From an uncultured SAR86 cluster bacterium (lineage in GTDB: Bacteria > Pseudomonadota > Gammaproteobacteria > Magnimaribacterales > Magnimaribacteraceae), in the NCBI GenBank assembly GCA_902618945.1, contig CACNCK010000002.1:107238-171237 (forward strand): DNA of 64,000 nt, read 5' to 3'. The translations under genes and the position numbers were made by a program. The notes under the pieces are model-generated. The model was not told where the DNA came from, did no database searches, and saw only the letters and a list, made by a program, of their open reading frames with translations. Positions 18,590-29,045 of this stretch are shown here, piece by piece. Numbering within the stretch: position 1 is the stretch's first letter; each line of letters starts with the position of its first letter.

Positions 18590-19717
18590 TTAATTTTCTC
18601 CTTTTAAACATCTATATGTTTCGTTTATGAGTTCTAGTGATCTTCCATCGGCTGCAAAATTATTTTTCATGTTATTCATGACATAAGAAATACCAATTTT
18701 GTTGATAGGATCTCCAAATCCACACGAACCCCCCCATCCGGAGTGGCCGAAAGAACTTTCCTCTGGACCATATATTACTTTATGCATATTCATAATAAAT
18801 CCCGAACCCCATCTTGTAACAACATCCAAAACTAAATCTCTATTGGTAATTCTCTCCTTTGTCATGGTATCAATTGTTGAATCCTTTAGAATTTTTTTTG
18901 ATTCTTCATCAGTAACAACTAAGCTATAAAGCTTAGCGATGCCCGATGCGCAACCTTGACCATTTGCCGATGGTATTTCTGCAGCTCTCCATTCTCTTGT
19001 ATTTTGATGTTTAAGCAGATTAGGGCCTCTTCCGGATGCAACTTGAGCTTCATTTGGATGATTATTTGCTTCATTATTCTCTTTAGCAAATGGAACCATT
19101 TCAGCAACCCTATATTCCTCTGCTTCAGGAAGACCGATATAAAAATCAATATTGTTTGGATCACCTATCTCACTTCTAAAGTAACTGCCTAAAGATTTTC
19201 CAGAGACTCTTAAAATTAATTCAGACGTTAGCCATCCGTAAGTCATGGAATGATATCCTGAAGCTGTTCCTGGCTCCCAAAGTGGTTTCATTAGAGCAAG
19301 TTCATTAGCCATTATTTTTTGATCGTAATAGTCTTCAGCTTTTGTTGCCATGGAACCACAAATACCAGCTTGATGAGATAGAAGCATACCAACAGTAATT
19401 TTTTCCTTTCCGTTGCAGCCAAACTCAGGCCAGTATTCACAAACTTTCTCATCGTAATCTATTAAGTCATTTTCGTAGGCATGAGCTAGAGTTATAGCAG
19501 CCACACCTTTAGTGGTTGACCATACATTAGCCAAGGTATTTCGTTCCCATTCCTTTATTTTCTCTTTGCTTGAGAAACCTCCCCATATATCAATTATAGG
19601 CTCCCCATCTTTATAAACTGCAAAAGAAGATCCTATCTCTCTATCTGTGTTGTGTAACTCATCAAACAATTCCTTTACTTTTAAAAATTTACCTTCACAT
19701 GTTCCCTTTACGTTCAT
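18590..19717 (-). CDS. serine hydrolase (class C beta-lactamase-like / EstB family)
   Basis: 'VWSTTKGVAAITLAHAYE' SxxK motif, 'YHSMTYGWL' YxN-like, 'FGHSGWGGS'. Confidence 0.88.
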   Translation of the reverse strand: MNVKGTCEGKFLKVKELFDELHNTDREIGSSFAVYKDGEPIIDIWGGFSSKEKIKEWERNTLANVWSTTKGVAAITLAHAYENDLIDYDEKVCEYWPEFGCNGKEKITVGMLLSHQAGICGSMATKAEDYYDQKIMANELALMKPLWEPGTASGYHSMTYGWLTSELILRVSGKSLGSYFRSEIGDPNNIDFYIGLPEAEEYRVAEMVPFAKENNEANNHPNEAQVASGRGPNLLKHQNTREWRAAEIPSANGQGCASGIAKLYSLVVTDEESKKILKDSTIDTMTKERITNRDLVLDVVTRWGSGFIMNMHKVIYGPEESSFGHSGWGGSCGFGDPINKIGISYVMNNMKNNFAADGRSLELINETYRCLKGEN

Positions 19718-19750
19718 TTTTTTCCTTTTTTATTATTTAAAAACAATAAG

Positions 19751-21391
19751 TTACAGAATTTTCTTAAATTTTAAAATTTTATCTAAATCCTTTATATCAT
19801 TCCGTATATCTGAAATTATAATAAAACCATATCTATTAAACTCTATTTGATCATTTTTGATATTTATATTCGATGAAATATTACTATCAACACTTAGGTC
19901 CCCTTTATCAATTAGGTAAGCATTCTCACTCAAATTAAAAATACAAAGTGTTTTTGTATCTTGATTCTCTCTATTGAATATAAGTAAGTCCTCGTGTTCA
20001 TTCAAGAAATTATGCTTTCCTGCTAACAAAGCTGAGTCGGATTTTCTGAAAAAAATAAATTGTTTATAAAAGTTTAAGATTGAATTAGATTCATTTTCCT
20101 GAAGACTTACCGATCTATTTTTCTGTTTTTCTTTAACTGGTAACCATGGAGACTTATTACTAAAACCTGCATTGATCTTTTGGTGATCCCATGTCATTGG
20201 TGTTCTGCACCCATCCCTCCCTTTATTTTTTGGCCAAAATCTGATTCCTGGAGGATCAGTTAATTCATCAAATTCTAATTCTGTCTCTACTTGACCGAGT
20301 TCCTCACCCTGATATAAACATGGAGTTCCCGGCAGTGAAAGGAGTAGGGCACAACTTAACTTTGCAAAACTATCACTTTCATTTTTATCCCATCTAGAAA
20401 GATGTCTTATGACGTCATGATTTGAAAAACTCCAACAAGGCCAACTGTCAGAACCCTCATTATAAAATTCTTTGATGGTGTCTCTAAAGAATGGAGCTGA
20501 AAACTCTTTACCAAGAAGCTTAAAACTGTAAGCCATATGAATCCTTGACTCCTTGGTATATTCCTTCATTAATTTGATCGCTCTATGTGAATCGCCAATC
20601 TCACCAATAGAAGTTTTCTCTGGATAACAATTTAATAAATTTCTAAATTTATTTAAAAATACTAAGTTCTCATCTTGATTAATAGCAAACAATTGATTTT
20701 GCATATAGTAAGGATTAACCGGTGGGCTCTTGAAAGACAAAGGACTCTTCGGATTATTCCTCAATTCCTGATCATGAAAGTAATAATTAACTGTATCAAG
20801 CCTAAAACCATCTACACCTTTTTTTAGCCAAAATTCAACTTCTCCTAATAAGAAATCTTGAACCTCTTCATTGTGAAAATTAAAATCAGGTTGGCTAGGC
20901 AGGAAGTTATGAAGATAGTATTGTCCTCTAAGAGGTTCCCATTCCCATGCAGAGCCACCAAAGACAGATAACCAATTATTAGGCGGAGATCCATCATCAT
21001 TTGCATCAGCCCATACATACCAGTCTGATTTTCTAGAAGATTTACTGCTTTTACTATCTATAAAAGCTTCATGCTTGTCTGAGCTATGTGAAAGAACTTG
21101 ATCAATGATGACTCTTATATTTTTTTTATGTGCCTCTTCAAGTAATTCATCAAAGTCATCCATATCACCAAACAAAGGATCTACTTGAACATAGTTACTG
21201 ACGTCATATCCCATATCCTTCATAGGGGACATAAAAAAAGGTGATAGCCAGATAGCATCGATACCTAGACTCGAAATATAATTAATTTTTTTTGTTATGC
21301 CTTTGAGGTCACCGACCCCATTATTAGAAGTATCAAAATATGACCTTGGATAAATTTGATAGATAATTGCGTTTTTCCACCATTCATTCAT
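19751..21391 (-). CDS. GH13 alpha-glucosidase / oligo-1,6-glucosidase
   Basis: 'YQIYPRSYFDTSNNGVGDLKGI', 'DGFRLDTVNYY', 'SIGEIGD', 'SFSNHDVIRHLSRW', 'YQGEELG'. Confidence 0.93.
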   Translation of the reverse strand: MNEWWKNAIIYQIYPRSYFDTSNNGVGDLKGITKKINYISSLGIDAIWLSPFFMSPMKDMGYDVSNYVQVDPLFGDMDDFDELLEEAHKKNIRVIIDQVLSHSSDKHEAFIDSKSSKSSRKSDWYVWADANDDGSPPNNWLSVFGGSAWEWEPLRGQYYLHNFLPSQPDFNFHNEEVQDFLLGEVEFWLKKGVDGFRLDTVNYYFHDQELRNNPKSPLSFKSPPVNPYYMQNQLFAINQDENLVFLNKFRNLLNCYPEKTSIGEIGDSHRAIKLMKEYTKESRIHMAYSFKLLGKEFSAPFFRDTIKEFYNEGSDSWPCWSFSNHDVIRHLSRWDKNESDSFAKLSCALLLSLPGTPCLYQGEELGQVETELEFDELTDPPGIRFWPKNKGRDGCRTPMTWDHQKINAGFSNKSPWLPVKEKQKNRSVSLQENESNSILNFYKQFIFFRKSDSALLAGKHNFLNEHEDLLIFNRENQDTKTLCIFNLSENAYLIDKGDLSVDSNISSNINIKNDQIEFNRYGFIIISDIRNDIKDLDKILKFKKIL

Positions 21392-22259
21392 TTTTTGATT
21401 TCAGCCAGTTTATAAGATTCTCTTCAAATGGTTCGATAACTTTATATGTTTTCATATCTTGCTCAAGATTTTGAATTGCTTGAATTAGATCAGAAATAGC
21501 TTTTTTATTATTAATTATGTCAGTTATAGGGTTAACGTGAACTCTTACTGCAAATAAAACTGCTCTTGAATAATCTAACCGCCTAATCGTTTGCCTTTCA
21601 ACTCTAATGAAAAGTTTTTCAGGTTGAGTGTTTTTGATTTCTACTAAACTCTTATTACCTACTGGTTGAAAAAGTTCAGGACTATCAAATATAGACCAAT
21701 TGTACCTTTCAAAGATTTTCTCATCTGGCAAGTTAGTAAATATGGTATTTACTCTTGAATCTATTTTATCTTTGTAACCAGGAACAGATCGGTGAAGTTC
21801 TGAAAGAGATTGTTGAAATTTTTCTCTTAGTGACCATCTAGTCGGCGCACAAAGTGAAGCTGAATCAAGATAAAAGATATTTTCTTTTGGTTTCATGATG
21901 ATCAGATCTTCTTGAATAAGAAGTGACGCCAATTCTAAAGGGTCTTGAAAATCGTCATAATAATAAAGTCGATTATTTCTTTTTGACTCAATGGTATACG
22001 TCTTTAGTTCATATGCATCATTATGATGATTTTTAAGATTTTCTAATACGAGTTTTAAAACCTCTTTTTGAATATCTTGCGAATTTGGAGAAGTTAGTAG
22101 AACTTGATCTTTCTTCTCTAAATATAATTTTTCTTTAAGAGCAATTTCTTCTGAAAAAAGATGATCTATTTCTAACCAAGAACTTTCTTCAATTGGCCTT
22201 AAACCAATATCAACCCCACCTTTTCCATCTTTGAAGGGCAGGTGGATAAGATCGTTCAA
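21384..22259 (-). CDS. DUF3445 / heme-dependent oxidative N-demethylase-like protein
   Basis: 'LDSASLCAPTRWSLREKFQQSLSELHRSVPGYKDKIDSRVNTIFTNL...RVERQTIRRL' typical of DUF3445. Confidence 0.85.
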   Translation of the reverse strand: MNDLIHLPFKDGKGGVDIGLRPIEESSWLEIDHLFSEEIALKEKLYLEKKDQVLLTSPNSQDIQKEVLKLVLENLKNHHNDAYELKTYTIESKRNNRLYYYDDFQDPLELASLLIQEDLIIMKPKENIFYLDSASLCAPTRWSLREKFQQSLSELHRSVPGYKDKIDSRVNTIFTNLPDEKIFERYNWSIFDSPELFQPVGNKSLVEIKNTQPEKLFIRVERQTIRRLDYSRAVLFAVRVHVNPITDIINNKKAISDLIQAIQNLEQDMKTYKVIEPFEENLINWLKSKNE

Positions 22260-22261
22260 GA

Positions 22262-24352
22262 TTAATTCAAACCTCTTTTTTTAAGAAGAGGTTCTATTTC
22301 AGGTTCTTTACCTCTAAACCTCACATACTGAGTCATCAGATCATCTGTATTACCTGCTGAATAGACGTATTTTTTAAGTTTATCAGCAGTTTCTTTATCA
22401 AATAGTCCTTTGTCTTTAAAAGCTTCAAAAGCGTCAGCCTCAAGTACCTCTGTCCATAAGTAACTGTAATATCCTGATGAATATCCACCGGCAAATATGT
22501 GACCAAAATAAGTGCTTCTATATCTCGCTTCAATTTCAGAGATTAATCCAAGATCTTCTAAAGTCTGATCTTCAAATTTATCTATATTTGTGATTGGATT
22601 TTTATCAGTGTGGTAAGCCATGTCCAAATGAGCTGCAGCCACATATTCTGTTGTTGCGAAACCTTCATTGAATGTTCCAGCATCGGATATCTTGTCTAGC
22701 AATTCATCAGAAATGACCTCACCTGTTTGATAGTGTTTAGCAAAAGTTTTTATTACTTCTGGTTCTCTTGCCCAGTTTTCCATCATTTGGGATGGAAATT
22801 CGACATAGTCTCTCGTTACGGAAGTTCCGGATAGACTTGGATATTGAACATTTGATAGTAGGCCATGTAGCCCATGACCAAATTCATGAAATAAAGTCTC
22901 GACTTGCTCAAAGGATAGAAGGGAAACGCCATCAGCATTTTCTGGAGGAAAATTACACACATTTATAACAATGGGTATTACATCTCCGTCAAACTTACTT
23001 TGACTTCTAAAAGTACTCATCCATGCACCACCACCTTTGTTTGGCCTCAATGTAAAGTCTGTATAAAAAATACCTATCACTTTGTTGTCAGAGTCCTCTA
23101 CAACAAATGAACGAATATTATCGCGGTATTTTGGCAAGTCATCTCTTTCAGTAAAGGTTATACCAAACAATTTATTCGCAACATCAAAGGCACCCTCTAA
23201 GACCTTTTCTTCACTAAAGTATGGCTTTACCTCTTCCTCTTTAAAATCAAATTGCTCTTGTCTTAATTTTTCTGAGTAGTGCCACCAGTCCCATGCTGCT
23301 AACTGAAAGTTAGCACCTTCTTTAGAAATTAACTCCTGCATTGCCTGAACTTCTCCCTTAGCTTTTTCGATACCTGGTTCCCAAACTGTTTGAAGAAGTT
23401 TGTTAACATTTTCTGGAGTCTTTGCCATGCTATTGTCTAAGACATAGTCAGCATGACTGTCATAACCAAGCATTGAAGCTTTCTCTTGCCTTAGCGCAAT
23501 CATTTCAGCAATAATTTTTTTATTATCAAATTCGTTGTCATTATCTCCGCGTTGTATATAAGAATTGTAAAGCTCTTCTCGAAGGTCTCTTTGGGTAGAA
23601 TAGGTAAGGAAAGGGTACATACTGACTCGAGTTGGCTTGAATACCCATTTACCTATTTCTCCTTCAGATTCAGCTAAAAGAGCAGCCTGTCTTATTTCTT
23701 CTTCAGGCAGACCATCCAGATCGTCTTCATTATCAATAACCATGCTATAAGAATTTGTTTCTTTGAGAACATTTTGATCGAATTGAACAGATAAAGAAGA
23801 TAAAGAACTATTAATTTCAGTTAACCTATCCATTGAATTTTGATCAAGATTTGCTCCTGATCTAATGAATCTTTTATAAGTCTCTGCAACTAATCTAGCT
23901 TGCTCTACAGAGAGACTAAGCGATTGTCTATTTTCATAAATTTCCTTAATCCTCATGAAGAGTTTTTTATTCAAAAGAATTGAATCATTATGTGAAGACA
24001 ATTTTGGACTTACTGTTCTCTGAAGAGAATCCATATCATCATCTGTATTAGATCCCTGAAGATTAAAAAAGACGCTACTCACTTTGTCTAATGTTTTACC
24101 TGAGCGCTCTAAAGCTTCTATTGTATTTTCAAAGGTAGGTGCCTCAGTATTATTAGCGATAACATCTATTTCTTCTAAGTGCTCTTTCATCCCTTGATTA
24201 AAGGCGGGTTCATAGTGAGAAAATTTAATAGACTCAAAAGGAGGAATCTGAAAAGGGGTCTCGTATTCGTTTAGAAAGGGGTTCATAGAATTATCCTTAT
24301 ATGTACAACTAAAAATTAAAAGCAAAAGAAAAGGAACGTGCTTCTTTAACAT
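22262..24352 (-). CDS. M3 family metallopeptidase (peptidyl-dipeptidase Dcp-like), lipoprotein
   Basis: 'FHEFGHGLHGLLS' HExxH, lipobox 'LLIFSCTYK'. Confidence 0.93.
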   Translation of the reverse strand: MLKKHVPFLLLLIFSCTYKDNSMNPFLNEYETPFQIPPFESIKFSHYEPAFNQGMKEHLEEIDVIANNTEAPTFENTIEALERSGKTLDKVSSVFFNLQGSNTDDDMDSLQRTVSPKLSSHNDSILLNKKLFMRIKEIYENRQSLSLSVEQARLVAETYKRFIRSGANLDQNSMDRLTEINSSLSSLSVQFDQNVLKETNSYSMVIDNEDDLDGLPEEEIRQAALLAESEGEIGKWVFKPTRVSMYPFLTYSTQRDLREELYNSYIQRGDNDNEFDNKKIIAEMIALRQEKASMLGYDSHADYVLDNSMAKTPENVNKLLQTVWEPGIEKAKGEVQAMQELISKEGANFQLAAWDWWHYSEKLRQEQFDFKEEEVKPYFSEEKVLEGAFDVANKLFGITFTERDDLPKYRDNIRSFVVEDSDNKVIGIFYTDFTLRPNKGGGAWMSTFRSQSKFDGDVIPIVINVCNFPPENADGVSLLSFEQVETLFHEFGHGLHGLLSNVQYPSLSGTSVTRDYVEFPSQMMENWAREPEVIKTFAKHYQTGEVISDELLDKISDAGTFNEGFATTEYVAAAHLDMAYHTDKNPITNIDKFEDQTLEDLGLISEIEARYRSTYFGHIFAGGYSSGYYSYLWTEVLEADAFEAFKDKGLFDKETADKLKKYVYSAGNTDDLMTQYVRFRGKEPEIEPLLKKRGLN

Positions 24353-24410
24353 GAGGTAATATTACTTAAATATCTTTTATTGTGAATAAATATTTTAGGG
24401 TATAAGAATT

Positions 24411-24689
24411 ATGAAGAATCCCGCATTTATTTTTTCTTTATTGAAACGTTTTGTAGGAATAATATTTTTAGTTCTAAACTATCTTTGCTACGGATTAATG
24501 GTAAAACTTGCAGCAGACTCTAGCTTGTCAGCTCTTGAAAGAATAATCTATCCATCTTTAGTATATTTAATTAGTTGGGTATTTGTCATTCTGGGTATTT
24601 ATTTGGCTGGGCCTGAACTTGTTGCGAAGATTAAAGAATTTTTCATATACATTAAAAATAAATTCTTGAGGAAAAAAAATGATAGATAG
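24411..24689 (+). CDS. hypothetical membrane protein
   Basis: 92 aa, two hydrophobic segments. Confidence 0.6.
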   Translation: MKNPAFIFSLLKRFVGIIFLVLNYLCYGLMVKLAADSSLSALERIIYPSLVYLISWVFVILGIYLAGPELVAKIKEFFIYIKNKFLRKKNDR

Positions 24690-25524
24690 ACTCGACCACT
24701 TAATTGTCTCTGTTAAAGACATTTCTGCTGCTGAAGAAAATTTTACTAAGTTTTTTGGCACAGAACCTGTTTGGAGGGGCGAACACTCTGAACTAGGAAC
24801 TATAAATGCTATCTATAATTTTAGTAACACTTACTTCGAGATCTTAGCGGCAAAGGGAAATGGAATAGGTGCAGAACTCGTAAAACAATCCATACAAGAA
24901 AAGGGTGAAGGATTAACTGGTCTGGTACTGGGCAGCGATAATCTAAAAGATTGCGAAAATCAAATCTCAAAAAAACATTTTAAATCTCCTCCTATCTCAA
25001 TTGGAGAAGGAATGGATTCCGATAGAGGTGAAATAAGAAGATGGAAAAGTTTGTTTCTTCCTAATGAGCTCACACGCGGTTTGTTTGCCTTTTTAATAGA
25101 ACACACCGAAGGACATTTGCCCTTACCTAATGAATTTCCTGATTCTTCCGTCAATAAACTTGATCATGTTGTTATCAACACAAATGATCCTGATGGATTT
25201 ATCGAGGTCTATCAAGACATATATGGAATAAGACTTGCATTGGATCAGACCGTGGAAAAATGGGGCGGTAGAATGCTCTTTTTTAGACTCAATAAAACTA
25301 CCATAGAAGTCATAGCAAAAAAGGATGAAAATAAAATAGAAGACAAATTATGGGGTCTTGCATGGGATGTGGAAGATATCAAAAAAACTCACTCAAGACT
25401 TTGTAATGAAGGGTTTGAAATAACACCAGTAAAAGAAGGTAGAAAGCCTAATACTTTAGTTGCAACTGTAAAATCAGATGTCTACAACATACCAACTTTA
25501 CTTATCCAACATCTTTCCTCTTAA
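24679..25524 (+). CDS. VOC/glyoxalase-like domain protein (duplicated VOC module)
   Basis: 'RLDHLIVSVKDISAAEENFTKFFG' and 'KLDHVVINTNDPDGFIEVYQDIYG'. Confidence 0.85.
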   Translation: MIDRLDHLIVSVKDISAAEENFTKFFGTEPVWRGEHSELGTINAIYNFSNTYFEILAAKGNGIGAELVKQSIQEKGEGLTGLVLGSDNLKDCENQISKKHFKSPPISIGEGMDSDRGEIRRWKSLFLPNELTRGLFAFLIEHTEGHLPLPNEFPDSSVNKLDHVVINTNDPDGFIEVYQDIYGIRLALDQTVEKWGGRMLFFRLNKTTIEVIAKKDENKIEDKLWGLAWDVEDIKKTHSRLCNEGFEITPVKEGRKPNTLVATVKSDVYNIPTLLIQHLSS

Positions 25525-26212
25525 ATTTATCGTATATCCAATAGGGTGAATAAATTATAAAAAATAAAACTGCTCCAATGATGATCAAAAGAGGTATATG
25601 CAAAGGTGGTTCTGGAAAAAAGTCTAGAATACTCTCACCAATTGGTTTTGTACCAAGATACCAATAGTTTGCTGGAGGTCCTAAAAGCATATTTACAACA
25701 TATATGATCGGTAGAATCGACAAAGATACATAAATCCCATTTTTAACAGAACTGAGAGTGGGCCGATTTTTTAAAGCTATGCAGGCATAGGCTATTGCAA
25801 TTATTAAGAGCCCATGTCCTATGAAAAATAAGATAAATTGTGGATCTGGAAAAGTTTTAGGAATATCAGGGGTGATTAATGCGTTAATTCCGCCTCCGAT
25901 CCCCCAGAAAAAAGATACCTCAAAAAATATTCTTTTTTCTGTAAGCAAAAATATCCCAATAAATAATGTAGATAAATTGCACATGTGAATAGGTATCAGT
26001 TTTATCCAGGGAAAATCCATCCAATAGTGCCAGATAAAAGGTTTAATTAACTCCAAAGTGATAGCAGAGAATCCCAAGACTTTAGCAATTAATGCTTTAC
26101 TACTTAGATAGCTATTTTTTATAAAAAGAGGCAGTAAGAATGCTAAAGCTAATATCAATAGTAATGTAACTAAGTGAGATTCCCCAAAGATCTCAAAAGG
26201 CTGCGCATCCAT
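25502..26212 (-). CDS. TIGR02206/YwaF-like integral membrane protein
   Basis: Polytopic; 'FGESHLVTLLLILA...IHMCNLSTLFIGIFLL...FFIGHGLL'. Confidence 0.75.
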   Translation of the reverse strand: MDAQPFEIFGESHLVTLLLILALAFLLPLFIKNSYLSSKALIAKVLGFSAITLELIKPFIWHYWMDFPWIKLIPIHMCNLSTLFIGIFLLTEKRIFFEVSFFWGIGGGINALITPDIPKTFPDPQFILFFIGHGLLIIAIAYACIALKNRPTLSSVKNGIYVSLSILPIIYVVNMLLGPPANYWYLGTKPIGESILDFFPEPPLHIPLLIIIGAVLFFIIYSPYWIYDKFKRKDVG

Positions 26213-26276
26213 TAGTTAAGTATAAAAATAAATTTACCTGTATGGTAGTTAAGAATTTCAACAATATAATGACAAT

Positions 26277-27548
26277 ATGGAAAAAAATTTAATTAGTTTT
26301 TTGCCTGTAATAGAGAAAAACGAAAAGATAATTTTGTTAAGAGCTTTCTTATTTTTCTTTTTCGTTTTGGCTTCTTGGTATGCATTACGACCCGTTAGAA
26401 ATGAATTAGCAGTTCAAGGAGGAATTTATAATCTTCCTTGGTTATTGATGGGAGTTATGCTGGCTATGCTCATTATCAATCCTATCTATTCCTGGTTGGT
26501 TTCTCGTATAAATCAAAATCGTTTAATTCTCTATATCTACTCTTTCTTCATTCTGAATTTAATCCTATTTTTAACAATGTGGACATTTACAGGAGAAGAC
26601 GGTCGTATCTGGACAGGCAGAGCTTTCTATATCTGGGCAAATGTATACTCATTTTTTGTTGTATCCATTTTTTGGGTAACTATGATTAATTTCTTTTCGC
26701 ATACAGATTCAAAAAAATTCTTTGGTATTATCAGCGCAGGAGGTTCATTAGGGGCTTTTTTTGGATCTACTGTTGCAAGATACTTTTCAACTGAAATTTG
26801 TGGCAATACCTCTATTTCTGATTTAGGGCCTATGAGCTTGATAGTTTTTTCCATTTTTTCACTTCTTTTCGCAATATTTTTTTCTAGGACATTCAAGCCT
26901 AGAGCGTTAGATATGAACAATTCCCCAAAAGAGTTAGGTGGTTCTAGCTTTGAAGCAATTCAAAATATTATCAAAGATCCCGCTATAAGGAATATAGGCC
27001 TTTATGTCATCTTATTCACTATGTTAATGACAACCTCTTGGATGATTTCTTTAGGAATTGTTGAGGAATGGTCAAAAGATCCATGCGAAAGGACTGGCTT
27101 TTTTGCAAGAATAGAGCAAATTGTTACTCCTTTAACTCTTTTAATGCAGCTCTTCCTTGCTTCCTATATCTTACGAAGAGTAGGTTCCTTAGCTGTGCTA
27201 TCTATTTACGGTGTCTTGTTTGCCATTGCTTTCATGGCTTATGCTTTTTATCCAACCATTACAACTGTGATGATGGTTGTGATAAGTCTGAGAATATTTG
27301 AATATGGACTAAATAAGCCTACTAGAGAGTCAATTTACACAAAGCTAAAACAACAAGATAGATATAAATCAACGGTTTTCATAGATACCTTTCTTGCAAG
27401 ATCTGGCGATGTTATTGGAGGATGGTTTGTAAGAGGTTTAGTTGGAACTGGAATAGCGGTATTATCCGTCACATGGGCCGCATTACCTTTTGCGTTATTT
27501 ATCTCTTACATGGGTTTCCAAGTAAATAAGGCAGTTAATGATGAGTGA
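26277..27548 (+). CDS. MFS / nucleotide-translocase-like (COG3202) membrane transporter
   Basis: 'ASWYALRPVRNELAVQGG', 'FFGIISAGGSLGAFFGSTVAR', 'NKPTRESIYTKLKQQDRYKSTVFIDTFLARSGDVIGGWF'. Confidence 0.82.
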   Translation: MEKNLISFLPVIEKNEKIILLRAFLFFFFVLASWYALRPVRNELAVQGGIYNLPWLLMGVMLAMLIINPIYSWLVSRINQNRLILYIYSFFILNLILFLTMWTFTGEDGRIWTGRAFYIWANVYSFFVVSIFWVTMINFFSHTDSKKFFGIISAGGSLGAFFGSTVARYFSTEICGNTSISDLGPMSLIVFSIFSLLFAIFFSRTFKPRALDMNNSPKELGGSSFEAIQNIIKDPAIRNIGLYVILFTMLMTTSWMISLGIVEEWSKDPCERTGFFARIEQIVTPLTLLMQLFLASYILRRVGSLAVLSIYGVLFAIAFMAYAFYPTITTVMMVVISLRIFEYGLNKPTRESIYTKLKQQDRYKSTVFIDTFLARSGDVIGGWFVRGLVGTGIAVLSVTWAALPFALFISYMGFQVNKAVNDE

Positions 27549-27864
27549 TGAATTTATTAACGTTGCAGACATAACTGATATAGAAATTAATCAATCTCAA
27601 TCTGTAGAATTAGAAGGAAAAGCTGTATTAATTTGTCATACAACCAAGGGAATATTTGCTGTAGAGGATAAATGCAGCCATGCAGATATTCCTCTTTGTG
27701 GAGGACAAATTATAGATAATTTCATAACTTGTCCTGTTCATGGAGCTGTATTTGATCTAACTGATGGATCTGTACAGTCACCTCCAGCCTTCGAAGATCT
27801 AGAAACTTTTGAAGTACAAATTGAGGGTACTTCTATTAGTGTTAAAAAAAGTTTTTCAGAGTAA
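27538..27864 (+). CDS. Rieske [2Fe-2S] ferredoxin
   Basis: 'CSHADIPLCGG...CPVHGAVFDLTDG' CxH-N-CxxH. Confidence 0.93.
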   Translation: MMSDEFINVADITDIEINQSQSVELEGKAVLICHTTKGIFAVEDKCSHADIPLCGGQIIDNFITCPVHGAVFDLTDGSVQSPPAFEDLETFEVQIEGTSISVKKSFSE

Positions 27865-27874
27865 TATTAATTAT

Positions 27875-28705
27875 ATGGATTATGAATTTATTGACTGTAT
27901 TGAAATCGAGCCTTCAATGTGGCGTATTTTCTTAAATAGGCCTAATAAAAGAAATGCTCTTTGCAACCCATTAAGAAAAGAACTTTTCAATTGTTTAGAG
28001 GCTTTAGATAATGACTCTAAAGTAAAAGTTATCATCATATCTGGTAAGGGGTCATGTTTCTGCGCAGGATACGATCTTTCATATGATAACAGCAAAGATT
28101 TACCATACCATGCCAGTAAGACAGATGGGTTTTGGCCACGCCATGTTGTTGAAGGAGCCTTTAAGATATGGGATCTTTCAACACCCGTCATTGCAGAAGT
28201 GCATGGCTATTGTTTGGCAGGAGGAACAGAACTCGCAGCTTCATGTGATCTTGTTTATTGTTCAGATGATGCTGAAATAGGGTATCCAGTAGTTCGATCA
28301 ATGAGCCCTCCAGATAATCAATTCTTTCCTTGGTTGTTGGGAATGAGAAACGCAATGGAGATGATGCTTACTGGAGAAACAATAACAGGAAAACAAGCAG
28401 CAGAAAATGGGTTTGCAAATAAGTCTTTCTCTGCTGACATTTTGTCAAAAGAGGTCGAGAAAATTGCAAGTAAAGTAGCAAAAGTGCCTTCGGACATACA
28501 GGCGATCAATAAAAGATCAATACATAGACAGATGGAGATTATGGGTATGAGAGATGGCATAAGGGCCGGTACAGAATTACAAGCTCTTGCCATGCACAGT
28601 AATTCCACTAAAGAACATCTCAAAGAGCTTTCATCAGGATTAAAAGAAGCATTGGATAATAGAGACAAAGACTTTGGTGACTATAGGACAAAAAACAAAA
28701 CATAA
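27875..28705 (+). CDS. enoyl-CoA hydratase/isomerase family protein
   Basis: 'LNRPNKRNALCNPLR', 'ISGKGSCFCAGYDL', 'VHGYCLAGGTELAASCDLV'; ATG at 27875 preferred over the track's 27809. Confidence 0.9.
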   Translation: MDYEFIDCIEIEPSMWRIFLNRPNKRNALCNPLRKELFNCLEALDNDSKVKVIIISGKGSCFCAGYDLSYDNSKDLPYHASKTDGFWPRHVVEGAFKIWDLSTPVIAEVHGYCLAGGTELAASCDLVYCSDDAEIGYPVVRSMSPPDNQFFPWLLGMRNAMEMMLTGETITGKQAAENGFANKSFSADILSKEVEKIASKVAKVPSDIQAINKRSIHRQMEIMGMRDGIRAGTELQALAMHSNSTKEHLKELSSGLKEALDNRDKDFGDYRTKNKT

Positions 28706-29042
28706 AATACTGATTATTTTTGTCAGTTTCATTTTAAGCTCCTGCTCAAATTCAACTCAACCAAATGGTGTTGAATGGAGTGGCCCACTTAATTTCATGC
28801 ATGTTACAAAAGAAAAAATGGAAATGATTTATTCGGTTAATGTCACAGGACAAAAAGTTTTTCTTGATGGTTTCTACGAAGTCACTAAAAAAAATACTGA
28901 TGAAGTCCTGTTCCGTTTAAAAGTTGAAGAATTAGAGCTTGGAAATAGAGAGGATGGAAGAAGCTTTTGTAGAGTATGGGGTGAGATTGATGAAAGCAAT
29001 ATCCAAAGTTACTTGTTCGCTCTTGATTGTAAGCCAATCTAA
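28674..29042 (+). CDS. hypothetical lipoprotein
   Basis: Lipobox 'FILSSCSNSTQ'. Confidence 0.55.
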   Translation: MVTIGQKTKHKILIIFVSFILSSCSNSTQPNGVEWSGPLNFMHVTKEKMEMIYSVNVTGQKVFLDGFYEVTKKNTDEVLFRLKVEELELGNREDGRSFCRVWGEIDESNIQSYLFALDCKPI

Positions 29043-29045
29043 TAG

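Noticed and set aside
18590-19717. Considered as an antibiotic-resistance beta-lactamase
   Set aside because: Class C-like serine hydrolases of this kind are usually esterases; nothing supports a resistance role
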